Positions 35,582 to 43,639 of a stretch of DNA of 55,293 nucleotides are shown here, in pieces (positions within the stretch are counted from its first letter, which is position 1; each line of letters opens with the position of its first letter). A program made the position numbers and the translations under genes. The notes under the pieces are model-generated. The model did no database searches, was not told where the DNA came from, and worked only from the letters and a program-made list of their open reading frames with translations. Source of the stretch: Clostridiales bacterium (lineage in GTDB: Bacteria > Bacillota > Clostridia > Oscillospirales > Oscillospiraceae); contig SFEG01000013.1 in assembly GCA_004558025.1 (NCBI GenBank), forward strand, positions 1 through 55,293. Direction: 5' to 3'.

Positions 35582-36397
35582 TTATTTGTCGTTTATGAGA
35601 TGAATATTTAAGTGATCGTAGCACATCTCGACCTTGTGCTTATCGAAGCAGCTGCGCAGGTTTTCGTTCAGCGCAAAGTATACATCCCAATAGTCCTCCG
35701 TCCTGCACCATGCTCGCACTGTGTATTCTATCGAGCTGCTGCCGTAGCTTGCTATGGCGACGAAGGGGGGAGGAGCGGAAAGCGCCTTGTCGATCATAGC
35801 TATCGCGTCGAGACAGGCAGCGCGCACATCCTCGGTCGCGCTGTCGTAGGACGCGGTGACGGAGATGATGACCCTTCGCATATCCTCGGCCGAGTAGTTT
35901 ATTATCTGCCCGGAGGTGACACTGCCGTTGGGCGCGTAGATCATGCGGTTATCGACCGTCGCAAGGCCTGTGTAGAACAGGCCGATGCTCTTTACCGTTC
36001 CACTCTGCCCGCTTATCTCGACATAGTCGCCGACCTTGAACGGGTGCGTCGTCAGAAGCGTTATGCCGGAAAAGAGGTTCGACAAAAGCCCCTGCAGAGC
36101 AAGCGACAGCGCAACGCCGGCTACCGACAGCACCGCCACGAGGCTCGTCACCGGTATGCCGAGCGTGCCAGCGATGATGATGACGGCGATGACCCACAGC
36201 ACGGCCTTTATCGCGCTGCGGAAAAACGATTTGAGGCTTGCGTCGATGTGTCGGCTCGAATCGAGGATCTTTTCAAATGCCTTGCACAGTATCTTTATCA
36301 CGATGTAGCAGATGATGTAGACGATGAGCGCCGAGATTACCGAGCTTGCCGAAACGTCTCCGAGCTTTATCGTGGAAAGCGAATCGAAAATATTCAT
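35582..36397 (-). CDS. mscS: Small-conductance mechanosensitive channel, MscS family
   Basis: 271 residues, the MscS length: three N-terminal membrane segments, with the pore-lining third helix VAVLSVAGVALSLALQGLLSNLFSG, then the beta domain (PFKVGDYVEISGQSGTVKSIGLFYT, IYAPNGSVTSGQIINYS) and the C-terminal alpha/beta vestibule. It releases solutes on hypo-osmotic shock. It is last in the tkt-galK-mscS unit, three bases after galK. Confidence 0.94.
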   Translation of the reverse strand: MNIFDSLSTIKLGDVSASSVISALIVYIICYIVIKILCKAFEKILDSSRHIDASLKSFFRSAIKAVLWVIAVIIIAGTLGIPVTSLVAVLSVAGVALSLALQGLLSNLFSGITLLTTHPFKVGDYVEISGQSGTVKSIGLFYTGLATVDNRMIYAPNGSVTSGQIINYSAEDMRRVIISVTASYDSATEDVRAACLDAIAMIDKALSAPPPFVAIASYGSSSIEYTVRAWCRTEDYWDVYFALNENLRSCFDKHKVEMCYDHLNIHLINDK

Positions 36398-36400
36398 TGC

Positions 36401-37477
36401 TTAACCCAGCCTCAGCTCACGGCAAGAGCCGTCGCCGAAGGCAGCCTCCATTTCAGACTTGTACTTCGGGAAGTACTCCGTCGGCATGAGCGCCTGCACG
36501 CAGCCAGCAAAGCCACCGCCGTGGACGCGCCATGCGCCAACACCGTCAAGCAGACGGCTGCTTAGGTACAGCCCGGTTTCGAGCTTGCGGTCGTCGGTGG
36601 CGCTCGTTACGATGTTGTTCAAAAGCTCCTCGGACGAGCGGCCGGACTCGTTCATAAGGCGCATATACTCCTTCGCGTCGCCGGAGATGAGCGCGTCGCG
36701 CATCTTGGGAACACGCGCGTTTTCATCGAAAAAGTGCTTTGCGCGGCGAACCGGACGGTCGGCGGTGTCCCACCTTTTTGCGTAGAACTCCGCGGGATCG
36801 ACCTCGCCCAGAAGCTCCTTGCCGAAGAAGCTTGCGATATAGCGCATGTCCGCCGGGATGCGCGCATAGCTCGTATCGAGCCCCGCGTGACTGCCGCCGG
36901 TGTCGGTAAGGCACAGGGTCAGCCCCATGCGCGAAAAGTCCGCGTTCACAGGGATGACCTCGCCGGTCAGAAAGTCGATATATACGGCCTTGCCCAGTGC
37001 GCAGGCGAGCTGATCCATAAGCCCGCAGGGCTTGCCGAAATGAAGGTTCTCCGCCTGCTGAGCAATGCGGGCTATCGCCTGCGCCTCGAGCTCGGAGTTG
37101 TTGTACAAACCGTTGAAGATCCTGCACATGAGCACCGCGAACGCCGCCGAGGAGCTCAGACCCGCGCCCGCGGAAAGCTCGCTTTCGAGCGTTGCGTCAA
37201 AGCCGCCGAAGCTTGCGCCGATATCGTACATCGCGGCGGCAACACCGCGCACGAGGGCCGCCGAGGAGCCGAACTCCTCCGGGTGCACATCGAGATCAAG
37301 CAGGTTTATATTCATATCGGGGAAGCCGGCCGAGCGTATGCGCACAACGTTGTCGAAATTCGGCTCGACACGCGCGTGGATGCCCTTATCGACCGCCGAG
37401 GCGAGGACTCGCCCCTTTTGATGATCTGTATGGTTTCCGGCAAGCTCCGTTCTTCCGGGAGCAAAAAAGCTGTTCAT
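36401..37477 (-). CDS. galK: Galactokinase
   Basis: 358-residue GHMP kinase. The galactokinase signature APGRTELAGNHTDHQ (6-20) is near the N-terminus; the ATP loop is ELSAGAGLSSSAAF; GLMDQLAC and the C-terminal GGGFAGCVQAL motif follow. It is slightly shorter than E. coli GalK. No galT, galE or galM is nearby; instead it follows split transketolase genes, an unusual setting. AAGAGGCG lies 6 bases before the ATG. Confidence 0.92.
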   Translation of the reverse strand: MNSFFAPGRTELAGNHTDHQKGRVLASAVDKGIHARVEPNFDNVVRIRSAGFPDMNINLLDLDVHPEEFGSSAALVRGVAAAMYDIGASFGGFDATLESELSAGAGLSSSAAFAVLMCRIFNGLYNNSELEAQAIARIAQQAENLHFGKPCGLMDQLACALGKAVYIDFLTGEVIPVNADFSRMGLTLCLTDTGGSHAGLDTSYARIPADMRYIASFFGKELLGEVDPAEFYAKRWDTADRPVRRAKHFFDENARVPKMRDALISGDAKEYMRLMNESGRSSEELLNNIVTSATDDRKLETGLYLSSRLLDGVGAWRVHGGGFAGCVQALMPTEYFPKYKSEMEAAFGDGSCRELRLG

Positions 37478-37513
37478 ATTGCGCCTCTTTATCCGGCTTA
37501 TTGCCGGTAAGTT

Positions 37514-38449
37514 TTATTTTCTTTCGAGAACCTTCTCGATGCCTGCGATGACGCCGTTTGCGTCAACGCCGTACTTTGCCAGGAGCTCCTTATAGGGAGC
37601 CGATTCCGTAAAGGTGTCCTGAATGCCGACAAATTCGGTCGGAACACCGCAGCCGAAGTATGCGAGCACCTCGGAGACCGCCGAGCCGAGACCGCCGTGG
37701 ACATTGTGCTCCTCGGCGCAGACGATGGCGCCGGTCTCCTCCGCGCACTGCTTTATGAGCTCGCGGTCGATGGGCTTTATGGAGTACATATCGACAACGC
37801 GCACGGAAATGCCGCGCTCTGCGAGGACATCCGCCGCCTCGATGGCCTTGTGTACCATGATACCGCAGGCAATGACGGTGACGTCCTTGCCGTCGCGGAC
37901 TATTGCACCCTTGCCGAGCTCAAACTCCATGTTCTCGTCGTACAGATCGGGGTATACCTCGCGGCTCAGACGCAGGTACATCGGACCGTAGTTCTCAACG
38001 GCGTACTTCGTCGCCCAGCGGGCGGCGGCAGCGTCTGCCGGAGCTATGACCTTCATGTTGGGAAGTGCGCGCATGAAGGCGATATCCTCGGTGGCGTGGT
38101 GGCTTGCACCGTCGAGCGCGTCGGACATGCCGCAGTATGCGCCGCCGAACTTGACGTTGAGGTTCGCGTAGCATATCTGATCGCGCGCCGAGAGCAGACC
38201 CAGCGAGGTCAGGAACACCGTGAAGGTGTTTACAAACGGGATCTTGCCGCAGGTCGCCATGCCGGCGGCGGTGGCTACCATGTTCTGCTCGGCGATGCCC
38301 ATGTTGAAAAAGCGCTCGGGATGAGCCTTGCCGAATATCGCGCTCTTTGTAGAGCCGGAAAGGTCGGCGTCGAGAACGACAATGTCCTTATTGGTCTCGC
38401 CCAGCTCCGCGAGCACCGAACCGTAAACTTCTCTTATCTGCTTAGGCAT
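37514..38449 (-). CDS. Transketolase, C-terminal (pyrimidine-binding) subunit
   Basis: 311 residues, corresponding to the second half of classical transketolase or DXS: pyrimidine-binding domain (LSGSTKSAIFGKAHPERFFNMGIAEQNMVATAAGMA) and transketolase C-domain (VRVVDMYSIKPID). The catalytic Glu lies in GIAEQNM. The ATG at 38449 follows GGGAGG by 8 bases and overlaps the partner gene's end by 8 bases, so the two chains are coupled. Split transketolases are common in Firmicutes. Confidence 0.93.
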   Translation of the reverse strand: MPKQIREVYGSVLAELGETNKDIVVLDADLSGSTKSAIFGKAHPERFFNMGIAEQNMVATAAGMATCGKIPFVNTFTVFLTSLGLLSARDQICYANLNVKFGGAYCGMSDALDGASHHATEDIAFMRALPNMKVIAPADAAAARWATKYAVENYGPMYLRLSREVYPDLYDENMEFELGKGAIVRDGKDVTVIACGIMVHKAIEAADVLAERGISVRVVDMYSIKPIDRELIKQCAEETGAIVCAEEHNVHGGLGSAVSEVLAYFGCGVPTEFVGIQDTFTESAPYKELLAKYGVDANGVIAGIEKVLERK

Positions 38450-39275
38450 TGACCGCACCTCCCAGTTCCTCCATCGCTTTTGCGAAGCTTTCGTCGTCTA
38501 TCGCCTTGCCGTGCCAGGCACTCTTGCCTTCCATAAAGGAGACACCCTTGCCCTTGACGGTGTTTGCGATGATAACGGTGGGAGCGCCGACAGCGCCGTC
38601 GGCTACGCTTATGCAGAAGTCGAGAGCCTCGAGGTCGTGGCCGTCGCACTCGAGCACCGTCCAGCCGAAGGCCTCCCACTTTGCCGCAAGGTCGCCCAGG
38701 GGCATGACCTCGTCGGTCGTGCCGTCAAGCTGCACCTTGTTATAGTCGACTATTGCGATGAGGTTATCGAGCTTAAACTTCGGAGCGCTCATTGCGGTCT
38801 CCCAGATAACGCCCTCGTCGAGCTCGCCGTCGCCGAGGACGGCATAGACCTTTGCGGGAGAGTTATTCAGCTTGAGCGCAAGCGCCATGCCCTGCGCGGC
38901 GGGGAAGCCCTGACCGAGCGGGCCTCCGGGTATCTCAACGCCGGGGGTGTGCATGCTCGGATGTCCCGCAAGACCGCCCATGCGGCGCAGAGTCATCATG
39001 TCCTCAACAGGGAAAAAGCCCTTTTCTGCAAGGTTGCGGTACAGCATCGGAGCTGCGTGACCCTTCGAGAGCACGAGTCTGTCGCGGTCGGGGTCATTGG
39101 GCCTCTGTGCGTCGATGTTCATGTGCTCCTGGTACAGATACGTCAGTATCTCGCACACGGAAAGCGAGCCGCCTGGGTGGCCGGATTGGGCTGCGTGTAT
39201 AGCAGTCAAAACGTCGATTCTGAAACGTCTGCAAAGCTCGTTGAGCTCGGCATAGCGCTCGGCAGTTAAAGCCAT
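38442..39275 (-). CDS. Transketolase, N-terminal (thiamine diphosphate-binding) subunit
   Basis: 277 residues, the first half of transketolase. It binds ThDP and metal through GDGELDEGVIWETAM...IVDYN, with QSGHPGGSLS and HTPGVEIPGGPLGQG also conserved. With the adjacent gene it should transfer two-carbon units in the non-oxidative pentose phosphate pathway. GGAGGAC precedes the ATG. It is the first gene of the tkt-galK-mscS transcription unit. Confidence 0.93.
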   Translation of the reverse strand: MALTAERYAELNELCRRFRIDVLTAIHAAQSGHPGGSLSVCEILTYLYQEHMNIDAQRPNDPDRDRLVLSKGHAAPMLYRNLAEKGFFPVEDMMTLRRMGGLAGHPSMHTPGVEIPGGPLGQGFPAAQGMALALKLNNSPAKVYAVLGDGELDEGVIWETAMSAPKFKLDNLIAIVDYNKVQLDGTTDEVMPLGDLAAKWEAFGWTVLECDGHDLEALDFCISVADGAVGAPTVIIANTVKGKGVSFMEGKSAWHGKAIDDESFAKAMEELGGAVNA

Positions 39276-39344
39276 GTTTTTTGTCCTCCGTTTGATAATT
39301 TTTTCTCTTTTCTAAGCTTAAATCTACATTCTTTATCATTATAT

Positions 39345-39373
39345 AATATAGAACAAGCCTATGGTAAAGTCAA
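39345..39373 (-). promoter_or_regulatory. Promoter of the tkt-galK-mscS unit
   Basis: On the minus strand TTGACT, 17 bases, TATATT. Confidence 0.7.
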
Positions 39374-39383
39374 ATATTTTTGG

Positions 39384-39443
39384 AGGCGCACGGACGCTAT
39401 ATCTATACGCAATAAGCGTATTCGTAGCTGCGTCCGTGCGCCT
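39384..39443. repeat. Long inverted repeat between divergent tkt and prfB promoters
   Basis: AGGCGCACGGACGC (39384-39397) pairs perfectly with GCGTCCGTGCGCCT (39430-39443). The 32-base interior contains ACGCAATAAGCGT, another small hairpin, and TTCGTAGC, akin to the end of the CCGGG-core repeats. It is probably a member or derivative of that family. Confidence 0.65.
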
Positions 39444-39469
39444 GCGGAAAAAGCGACTATAAAAAGAGA

Positions 39470-39498
39470 TTTACAGATTGTATTGTATAGTGTATAAT
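39470..39498 (+). promoter_or_regulatory. Promoter of prfB
   Basis: TTTACA, 17 bases, TATAAT. Confidence 0.75.
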
Positions 39499-39530
39499 AT
39501 TTTAGCTATTTTTATTGAGGAATGATCACA

Positions 39531-40637
39531 ATGATAGAGTTTGAAGAGTATAAAGGAAAACTGAACGGCCTGAAGCCGACGCTCGACTCGCTGCGCGATG
39601 CGCTGCACCTTGAGTCTGCCGAGAAGGAGATCGAGGAGCTCGAGGGTCAGAGCGCGCGCGACGGCTTCTGGAACGATGTCGAGAAATCTCAGCGCGTGCA
39701 GAAGCGCTTAAAGCAGCTCAAAAGCAAGGTTGAGAATTATCAGAAGCTCTGCTCCGGCTGGGACGATCTGATGACGCTGTGCGAAATGGCCATCGAGGAG
39801 GATGACGACTCGATGCTGCCCGAGCTCCAGAGTGAGTACGCGGACTTTGAAAAGAAGCTTGAAGAGACGCGCCTGGGCACGCTGCTGACCGGCGAGTACG
39901 ATGCCAATAATGCCATCCTCACCTTCCACGCGGGCGCCGGCGGCACCGAGGCTCAGGACTGGACGCAGATGCTCTACCGCATGTACAACATGTGGGCCGA
40001 CCGCCACGGCTACACGGTCAAGCTCATGGACTATCTCGATGGCGACGAGGCCGGCATAAAAAGCGCTACGATCATGATCGAGGGCGAGAATGCCTACGGA
40101 TTCCTGAAAAGCGAGCACGGCATCCATCGCCTCGTGCGCATATCGCCCTTTGACTCCTCCGGCCGCCGCCACACCTCGTTCTCCGCTATTGAGGTCATGC
40201 CCGAGATAAGCGACGATAACGAGATCGAGCTGCGCGATGAGGACATCAAAATGGACGTTTACCGCTCCTCCGGCGCGGGCGGACAAAAGGTCAACAAGAC
40301 CTCCTCCGCCGTTCGTCTGACCCATATCCCGACCGGCATCGTCGTGTCTTCGCAGGTCGAGCGAAGCCACTTCCAGAACCTCGAAAACTGCCGCAACATG
40401 CTTCGCGCGCGCCTTGCCGAGATCAAGGAACGCGAGCATCTTGAAAAGATCAGCGACATCAAGGGCGTTCAGCAGAAGATAGAGTGGGGCAGCCAGATAC
40501 GCTCCTACGTTTTCATGCCCTACACCCTCGCCAAGGATCACCGCACCGGCTTTGAAAACGGCAACATTCAAAATGTTATGGACGGCGACATAGACGGATT
40601 TATTAATGCCTTTCTCGCCATGAAGGCCAGCACCTGA
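39531..40637 (+). CDS. prfB: Peptide chain release factor 2, without programmed frameshift
   Basis: 368 residues; recognises UGA and UAA stop codons. It shows the SPF codon-reading tripeptide (RISPFDSSGRRHTSF) and the GGQ catalytic loop (SSGAGGQKVNKT). Most bacterial RF2 genes carry an in-frame UGA near codon 26 that needs a +1 shift; here the frame is open throughout. At codons 27-28 the sequence is CTT GAG, what a CTT TGA G site would become by losing one T. I take the ATG at 39531 (GAGG 10 bases upstream); the ATG at 39522 is too close to the ribosome site. Confidence 0.93.
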   Translation: MIEFEEYKGKLNGLKPTLDSLRDALHLESAEKEIEELEGQSARDGFWNDVEKSQRVQKRLKQLKSKVENYQKLCSGWDDLMTLCEMAIEEDDDSMLPELQSEYADFEKKLEETRLGTLLTGEYDANNAILTFHAGAGGTEAQDWTQMLYRMYNMWADRHGYTVKLMDYLDGDEAGIKSATIMIEGENAYGFLKSEHGIHRLVRISPFDSSGRRHTSFSAIEVMPEISDDNEIELRDEDIKMDVYRSSGAGGQKVNKTSSAVRLTHIPTGIVVSSQVERSHFQNLENCRNMLRARLAEIKEREHLEKISDIKGVQQKIEWGSQIRSYVFMPYTLAKDHRTGFENGNIQNVMDGDIDGFINAFLAMKAST

Positions 40638-40664
40638 CAGGCCTATTTCCGCTCATGCGGCGTT

Positions 40665-40735
40665 GAAGCCCACAGGCCATACAAAAAAGTATTGTCCTGT
40701 GGGCTTCGCCTTGCCTGAACGAAAATATCCTCCGT
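40665..40735. repeat. Two strong hairpins downstream of prfB
   Basis: GAAGCCCACAGG (40665-40676) and CCTGTGGGCTTC (40696-40707) form a perfect 12-bp stem with a 19-base loop. A second GCCTGA/TCAGGC stem follows at about 40713-40740. No T-tract immediately follows. These may act as a terminator region or be another repeat element. Confidence 0.55.
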
Positions 40736-40785
40736 CAGGCTTGGGCTTGCTCATACTGCGTTGAACGCATATGTCAAGGCAGATC

Positions 40786-40816
40786 AAAAAAGCACCGTCA
40801 TTGACGGTGCTTTTTT
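40786..40816. terminator. Bidirectional terminator of prfB and the lysine ABC operon
   Basis: AAAAAAGCACCGTCA / TGACGGTGCTTTTTT with a very short loop. Confidence 0.88.
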
Positions 40817-40821
40817 GATAT

Positions 40822-41562
40822 TCAGCCGTGCAGGAATCGTGACAGAAATTCCTTAGTCTTGTCGTTCTGCGGATTTTCGAATATGTCGCGGGGCTTGCCC
40901 TCTTCGCAGATGACGCCGCCGGACATGAACACGACGTTTGTCGACACGTCGCGCGCGAAGGCCATCTCGTGGGTGACGACTATCATCGTCAGTCCGTCGT
41001 CGGCGAGCGAGCGCATAACATCGAGCACCTCGCCGACCATCTGCGGGTCGAGCGCGCTCGTCGGCTCGTCGAACAGCAGCGCCTCCGGCTCCATGGCCAG
41101 TGCGCGGGCTATTGCGACGCGCTGCTTCTGGCCGCCCGAAAGCTGAGAGGGGCGCGCGTTTATGTACGGCGCCATGCCGACGCGCTCGAGGTATTTCATC
41201 GCGGTCGCCTCGGCCTCCTCGCGGCTGCGCTTTAAAACCGATACCTGGCCGGTGATGCAGTTATTGAGGGCGGTCATGTTGTTAAACAGATTAAAGCTCT
41301 GAAACACCATGCCGACCTTTGCGCGATACTGCGAAAGGTTCATATCGTGGGAGCTTATGTCCTTGCCGTGATAGAGTATCTGCCCCGAGCTCGGGGTCTC
41401 GAGCAGGTTTATGCATCTGAGCATCGTACTCTTGCCGGAGCCGGACGCGCCGATGATGCTGAGCACCTCGCCCTTGGATACGCTCAGGTTTATATCGCGC
41501 AGGACGGTGTTCTCGCCGAACTGCTTTTGAAGATGAACGAGCTCTATTACCTTTTCGGCCAT
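40822..41562 (-). CDS. Polar amino acid ABC transporter, ATP-binding protein
   Basis: 246-residue ATPase of the GlnQ/HisP type. Walker A is GASGSGKST; the signature is LSGGQKQRVAIARAL; Walker B is ALLFDEPTSALDP; and the H-loop lies in VVTHEMAFARDV. It powers uptake with the permease three bases upstream. Its ribosome site GGGAGGCG is formed by the last codons of the permease gene. It lies in the lysine-riboswitch operon, so it probably imports lysine or another basic amino acid. Confidence 0.95.
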   Translation of the reverse strand: MAEKVIELVHLQKQFGENTVLRDINLSVSKGEVLSIIGASGSGKSTMLRCINLLETPSSGQILYHGKDISSHDMNLSQYRAKVGMVFQSFNLFNNMTALNNCITGQVSVLKRSREEAEATAMKYLERVGMAPYINARPSQLSGGQKQRVAIARALAMEPEALLFDEPTSALDPQMVGEVLDVMRSLADDGLTMIVVTHEMAFARDVSTNVVFMSGGVICEEGKPRDIFENPQNDKTKEFLSRFLHG

Positions 41563-41565
41563 GTC

Positions 41566-42330
41566 TTACGCCTCCCTGCTTATATGTATCTCGGCCGCGC
41601 TGTCCGACTGCGAGCCGAATATGACGTAGCTGTCGCCGCCGTCGAGCTTGCGCTCTACCCATCGCAGCAGGCGCGTGATCGTGAAGGTCAGTATGAAGTA
41701 GATGACGCAAATTACGAGATAGGTCTGGAACGTCTCGAAGCTCTGACGCTTTATGATGCCGGCGAAGTAGTAAAGCTCCGTTACGCCGATGACGTTGAGC
41801 ACCGAGGTATCCTTGATGTTTATGACAAACTCGTTGCTGACCGAGGGGAGAATATTGCGCATGACCTGGGGGATTATGACCTTGAGCATGGTCTGCGAAT
41901 GGGTCATGCCGATGCTCATCGCGCCCTCGAACTGGCCCTTGTCAATGGAGATGATGCCGCCGCGGACGATCTCGGCCATATATGCGCCGGTGTTTATCGA
42001 AACGATCAGGATGCCCGAGGGGATAAGCGGCAGGGTGCTGCCGCCGGTCGCGAAGGCATAGCCCCAGTAGATGACCATTGCCTGAACCATCATAGGCGTG
42101 CCGCGGAATATCTCGACATACACGGCGATGATGGCGTTGAGTATCTTGTGCAGCACGCGCAGCACCGCGTTTTTCGACAGCGGAGCTGTGCGCACAACAC
42201 CGGTCAGGAGACCGATCACGAGACCGGCAACCGTGCCGATGAGCGCGATCAGCATGGTGTTGCCCACGCCGTCAAGCAGCTGCGGATAGTATCTGACAAC
42301 TATATTTATAACATCGTTAAAAAAGCTCAT
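41566..42330 (-). CDS. Polar amino acid ABC transporter, permease
   Basis: 254-residue HisM/GlnP-type permease with about five membrane segments. The N-terminal part has GVGNTMLIALIGTVAGLVIGL; the EAA loop is EIVRGGIISIDKGQFEGAMSIGMTHSQTM, the ATPase contact site; EIFRGTPMMVQ is the family's periplasmic/loop mark. A single permease gene suggests a homodimer. It is the second gene of the lysine-riboswitch operon. Confidence 0.94.
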   Translation of the reverse strand: MSFFNDVINIVVRYYPQLLDGVGNTMLIALIGTVAGLVIGLLTGVVRTAPLSKNAVLRVLHKILNAIIAVYVEIFRGTPMMVQAMVIYWGYAFATGGSTLPLIPSGILIVSINTGAYMAEIVRGGIISIDKGQFEGAMSIGMTHSQTMLKVIIPQVMRNILPSVSNEFVINIKDTSVLNVIGVTELYYFAGIIKRQSFETFQTYLVICVIYFILTFTITRLLRWVERKLDGGDSYVIFGSQSDSAAEIHISREA

Positions 42331-42390
42331 GGCAGTTTACCGGCCTTTCGGTTTACTTAAAAACGGGGTTTGGATGCTCCCCTTATGCTT

Positions 42391-43284
42391 TTACTTGCGG
42401 ATGATGACGACGAGGTTGGACTCGTAGTAGGTGTCGGTAAAGTCGATCTGCTGTGTGCGCTCGGCGGTGGGGCTCATGCCGGCCGCGATGGCGTCGATAG
42501 CGCCGGACTCGAGCGCGGGGATCAGGGAATCCCACTCGATGGAGTAGATCTCAAGCTTCATGCCGAGCTTGTTTGCTACATACTGTGCGATCTGAACGTC
42601 GTAGCCGTTTGCGTACAGGCCGTCCTTGCCCTCACCGGAGATGGGGACCGCGCCGAGGCTCGTGCCGTCCATGTCGGTCCAGTTATACGGCTCGTAGGCA
42701 CATTCCATGCCGACTCTCAGAACGCCGTTGGTGGTCTCGGGTGCGGGGCAGCTTACCGCAAACTCTGAAACCTCGCCGCCGGACGAAAGAGTGACTATCT
42801 GCTCCATGAGCTCTGCGCGCTGCTCGTCGGTGATGGTCGCGAGCACTTCGTTTATGCGGGCTGTGAGCTCCGAGCCCTTCTTGAGGCCGATCGCGATGCC
42901 GACGTCGGCTGCCGTTGCGGTAAAGCCGGTGTCGTTATTCTTCAGGGGGATGTAGGTCAGACTATCGTCGGACTGGCAGACGGAGAAGGCCGTCGGCTCC
43001 TCGGCGACGTAGCCGTCGATAGCGCCGCTCTTGAGCGCGGTCAGAAGGTCTGCAAACTCGGGGTAGGTCGAGGACTGGACGTTCTCGATCTGGCTGAGTG
43101 CGTCGGCGTGGAAGGTGCCGGCCTGGGCGGCTATCTTGCGGCCTGCGAGGTCTGCTATGCTCGCTGCCTTCGTGAGGTCTGCCGCGGAATCATTTCCGCC
43201 GTTGTTGCTGCCGCAGCCGGAAAACAGGCACAGGCACATTACAGCTGCCATAAGCAGCGCGATCAGGTTTCTTGTTCTTCTCAT
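42391..43284 (-). CDS. Amino acid-binding lipoprotein, SBP_bac_3 fold in circularly permuted order
   Basis: 297 residues; lipobox FSGC with Cys24. In usual SBP_bac_3 proteins the chain begins LRVGxxxxYxPF and the DLxGKxVxVQxGT segment comes after the hinge. Here residues 42-165 (SIADLAGRKIAAQAGT, LKSGAIDGYVAEEPTA, VGIAIGLKKGSELTARINEVL) are the normal second half and come first. A linker follows, then residues 188-297 are the normal first half (LRVGMECAYEPYNW, NGYDVQIAQYVANKLG, IDAIAAGMSPTAERTQQIDF). The protein stops at VVIIRK, the hinge strand. Nothing more is encoded before the permease. Ligand residues such as the Arg in TAER are kept. Start at the ATG at 43284 with AAGGAG. It is the first gene behind a lysine riboswitch, so lysine is the likely ligand. 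Confidence 0.9.
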   Translation of the reverse strand: MRRTRNLIALLMAAVMCLCLFSGCGSNNGGNDSAADLTKAASIADLAGRKIAAQAGTFHADALSQIENVQSSTYPEFADLLTALKSGAIDGYVAEEPTAFSVCQSDDSLTYIPLKNNDTGFTATAADVGIAIGLKKGSELTARINEVLATITDEQRAELMEQIVTLSSGGEVSEFAVSCPAPETTNGVLRVGMECAYEPYNWTDMDGTSLGAVPISGEGKDGLYANGYDVQIAQYVANKLGMKLEIYSIEWDSLIPALESGAIDAIAAGMSPTAERTQQIDFTDTYYESNLVVIIRK

Positions 43285-43317
43285 TTTCTTGGAACTCCTT
43301 TTTTGATAAATTAATAA

Positions 43318-43345
43318 GCCTGCGACCCGAAGTGGTATCGCAGGC
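43318..43345 (-). terminator. Hairpin in the leader after the lysine riboswitch (expression platform)
   Basis: GCCTGCGA / TCGCAGGC with a 12-base loop, between the aptamer and the ribosome binding site. The following sequence on the minus strand is only moderately U-rich, so it may be a weak terminator. Confidence 0.5.
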
Positions 43346-43376
43346 TTTGAAAAAAGAAATTCCAAAATTAAATTGC

Positions 43377-43543
43377 CTTCGATAGCGCTCCACATAAAAT
43401 GTGACAGTCCGACGCTTATTCAGCGAAGTCCCAGCGTCAGCACGGCGGCAACCGTATCTGCGCTTCGGCGGAATTGCCTTTCCTCCGCAGCCGCTTGCCG
43501 GCGTATACCGTGGAGTACTCATCGTTTCCGCAACCTCTATCAG
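43377..43543 (-). promoter_or_regulatory. Lysine riboswitch (L-box)
   Basis: On the minus strand the leader reads GATAGAGGTTGCG, then GATGAGTAC, CCGCCGAAGCG, GCTGAATAAGCGTCGGACTG, TCACAT...ATGTGGAG and closes with GCGCTATC. These blocks match the lysC-type lysine aptamer in order and spacing: the P1 GATAG/CTATC pair, AGAGG, AGTA, GCCGAAG, GCTGAAT and CTGTCA...GGAG. Binding of lysine should switch off the downstream transporter. Confidence 0.93.
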
Positions 43544-43564
43544 GTGCTGTCTTATTTGAGCCGA

Positions 43565-43593
43565 ATTATAAAGCCGGCTTTTTTACTTGTCAA
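43565..43593 (-). promoter_or_regulatory. Consensus promoter of the lysine transporter operon
   Basis: On the minus strand TTGACA, 17 bases, TATAAT: a perfect sigma-A consensus placing the start just ahead of the riboswitch. Confidence 0.92.
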
Positions 43594-43639
43594 TACCCTT
43601 TCCGCACTTTTAACACATTTGTACGAATTTTTAGTGGCG

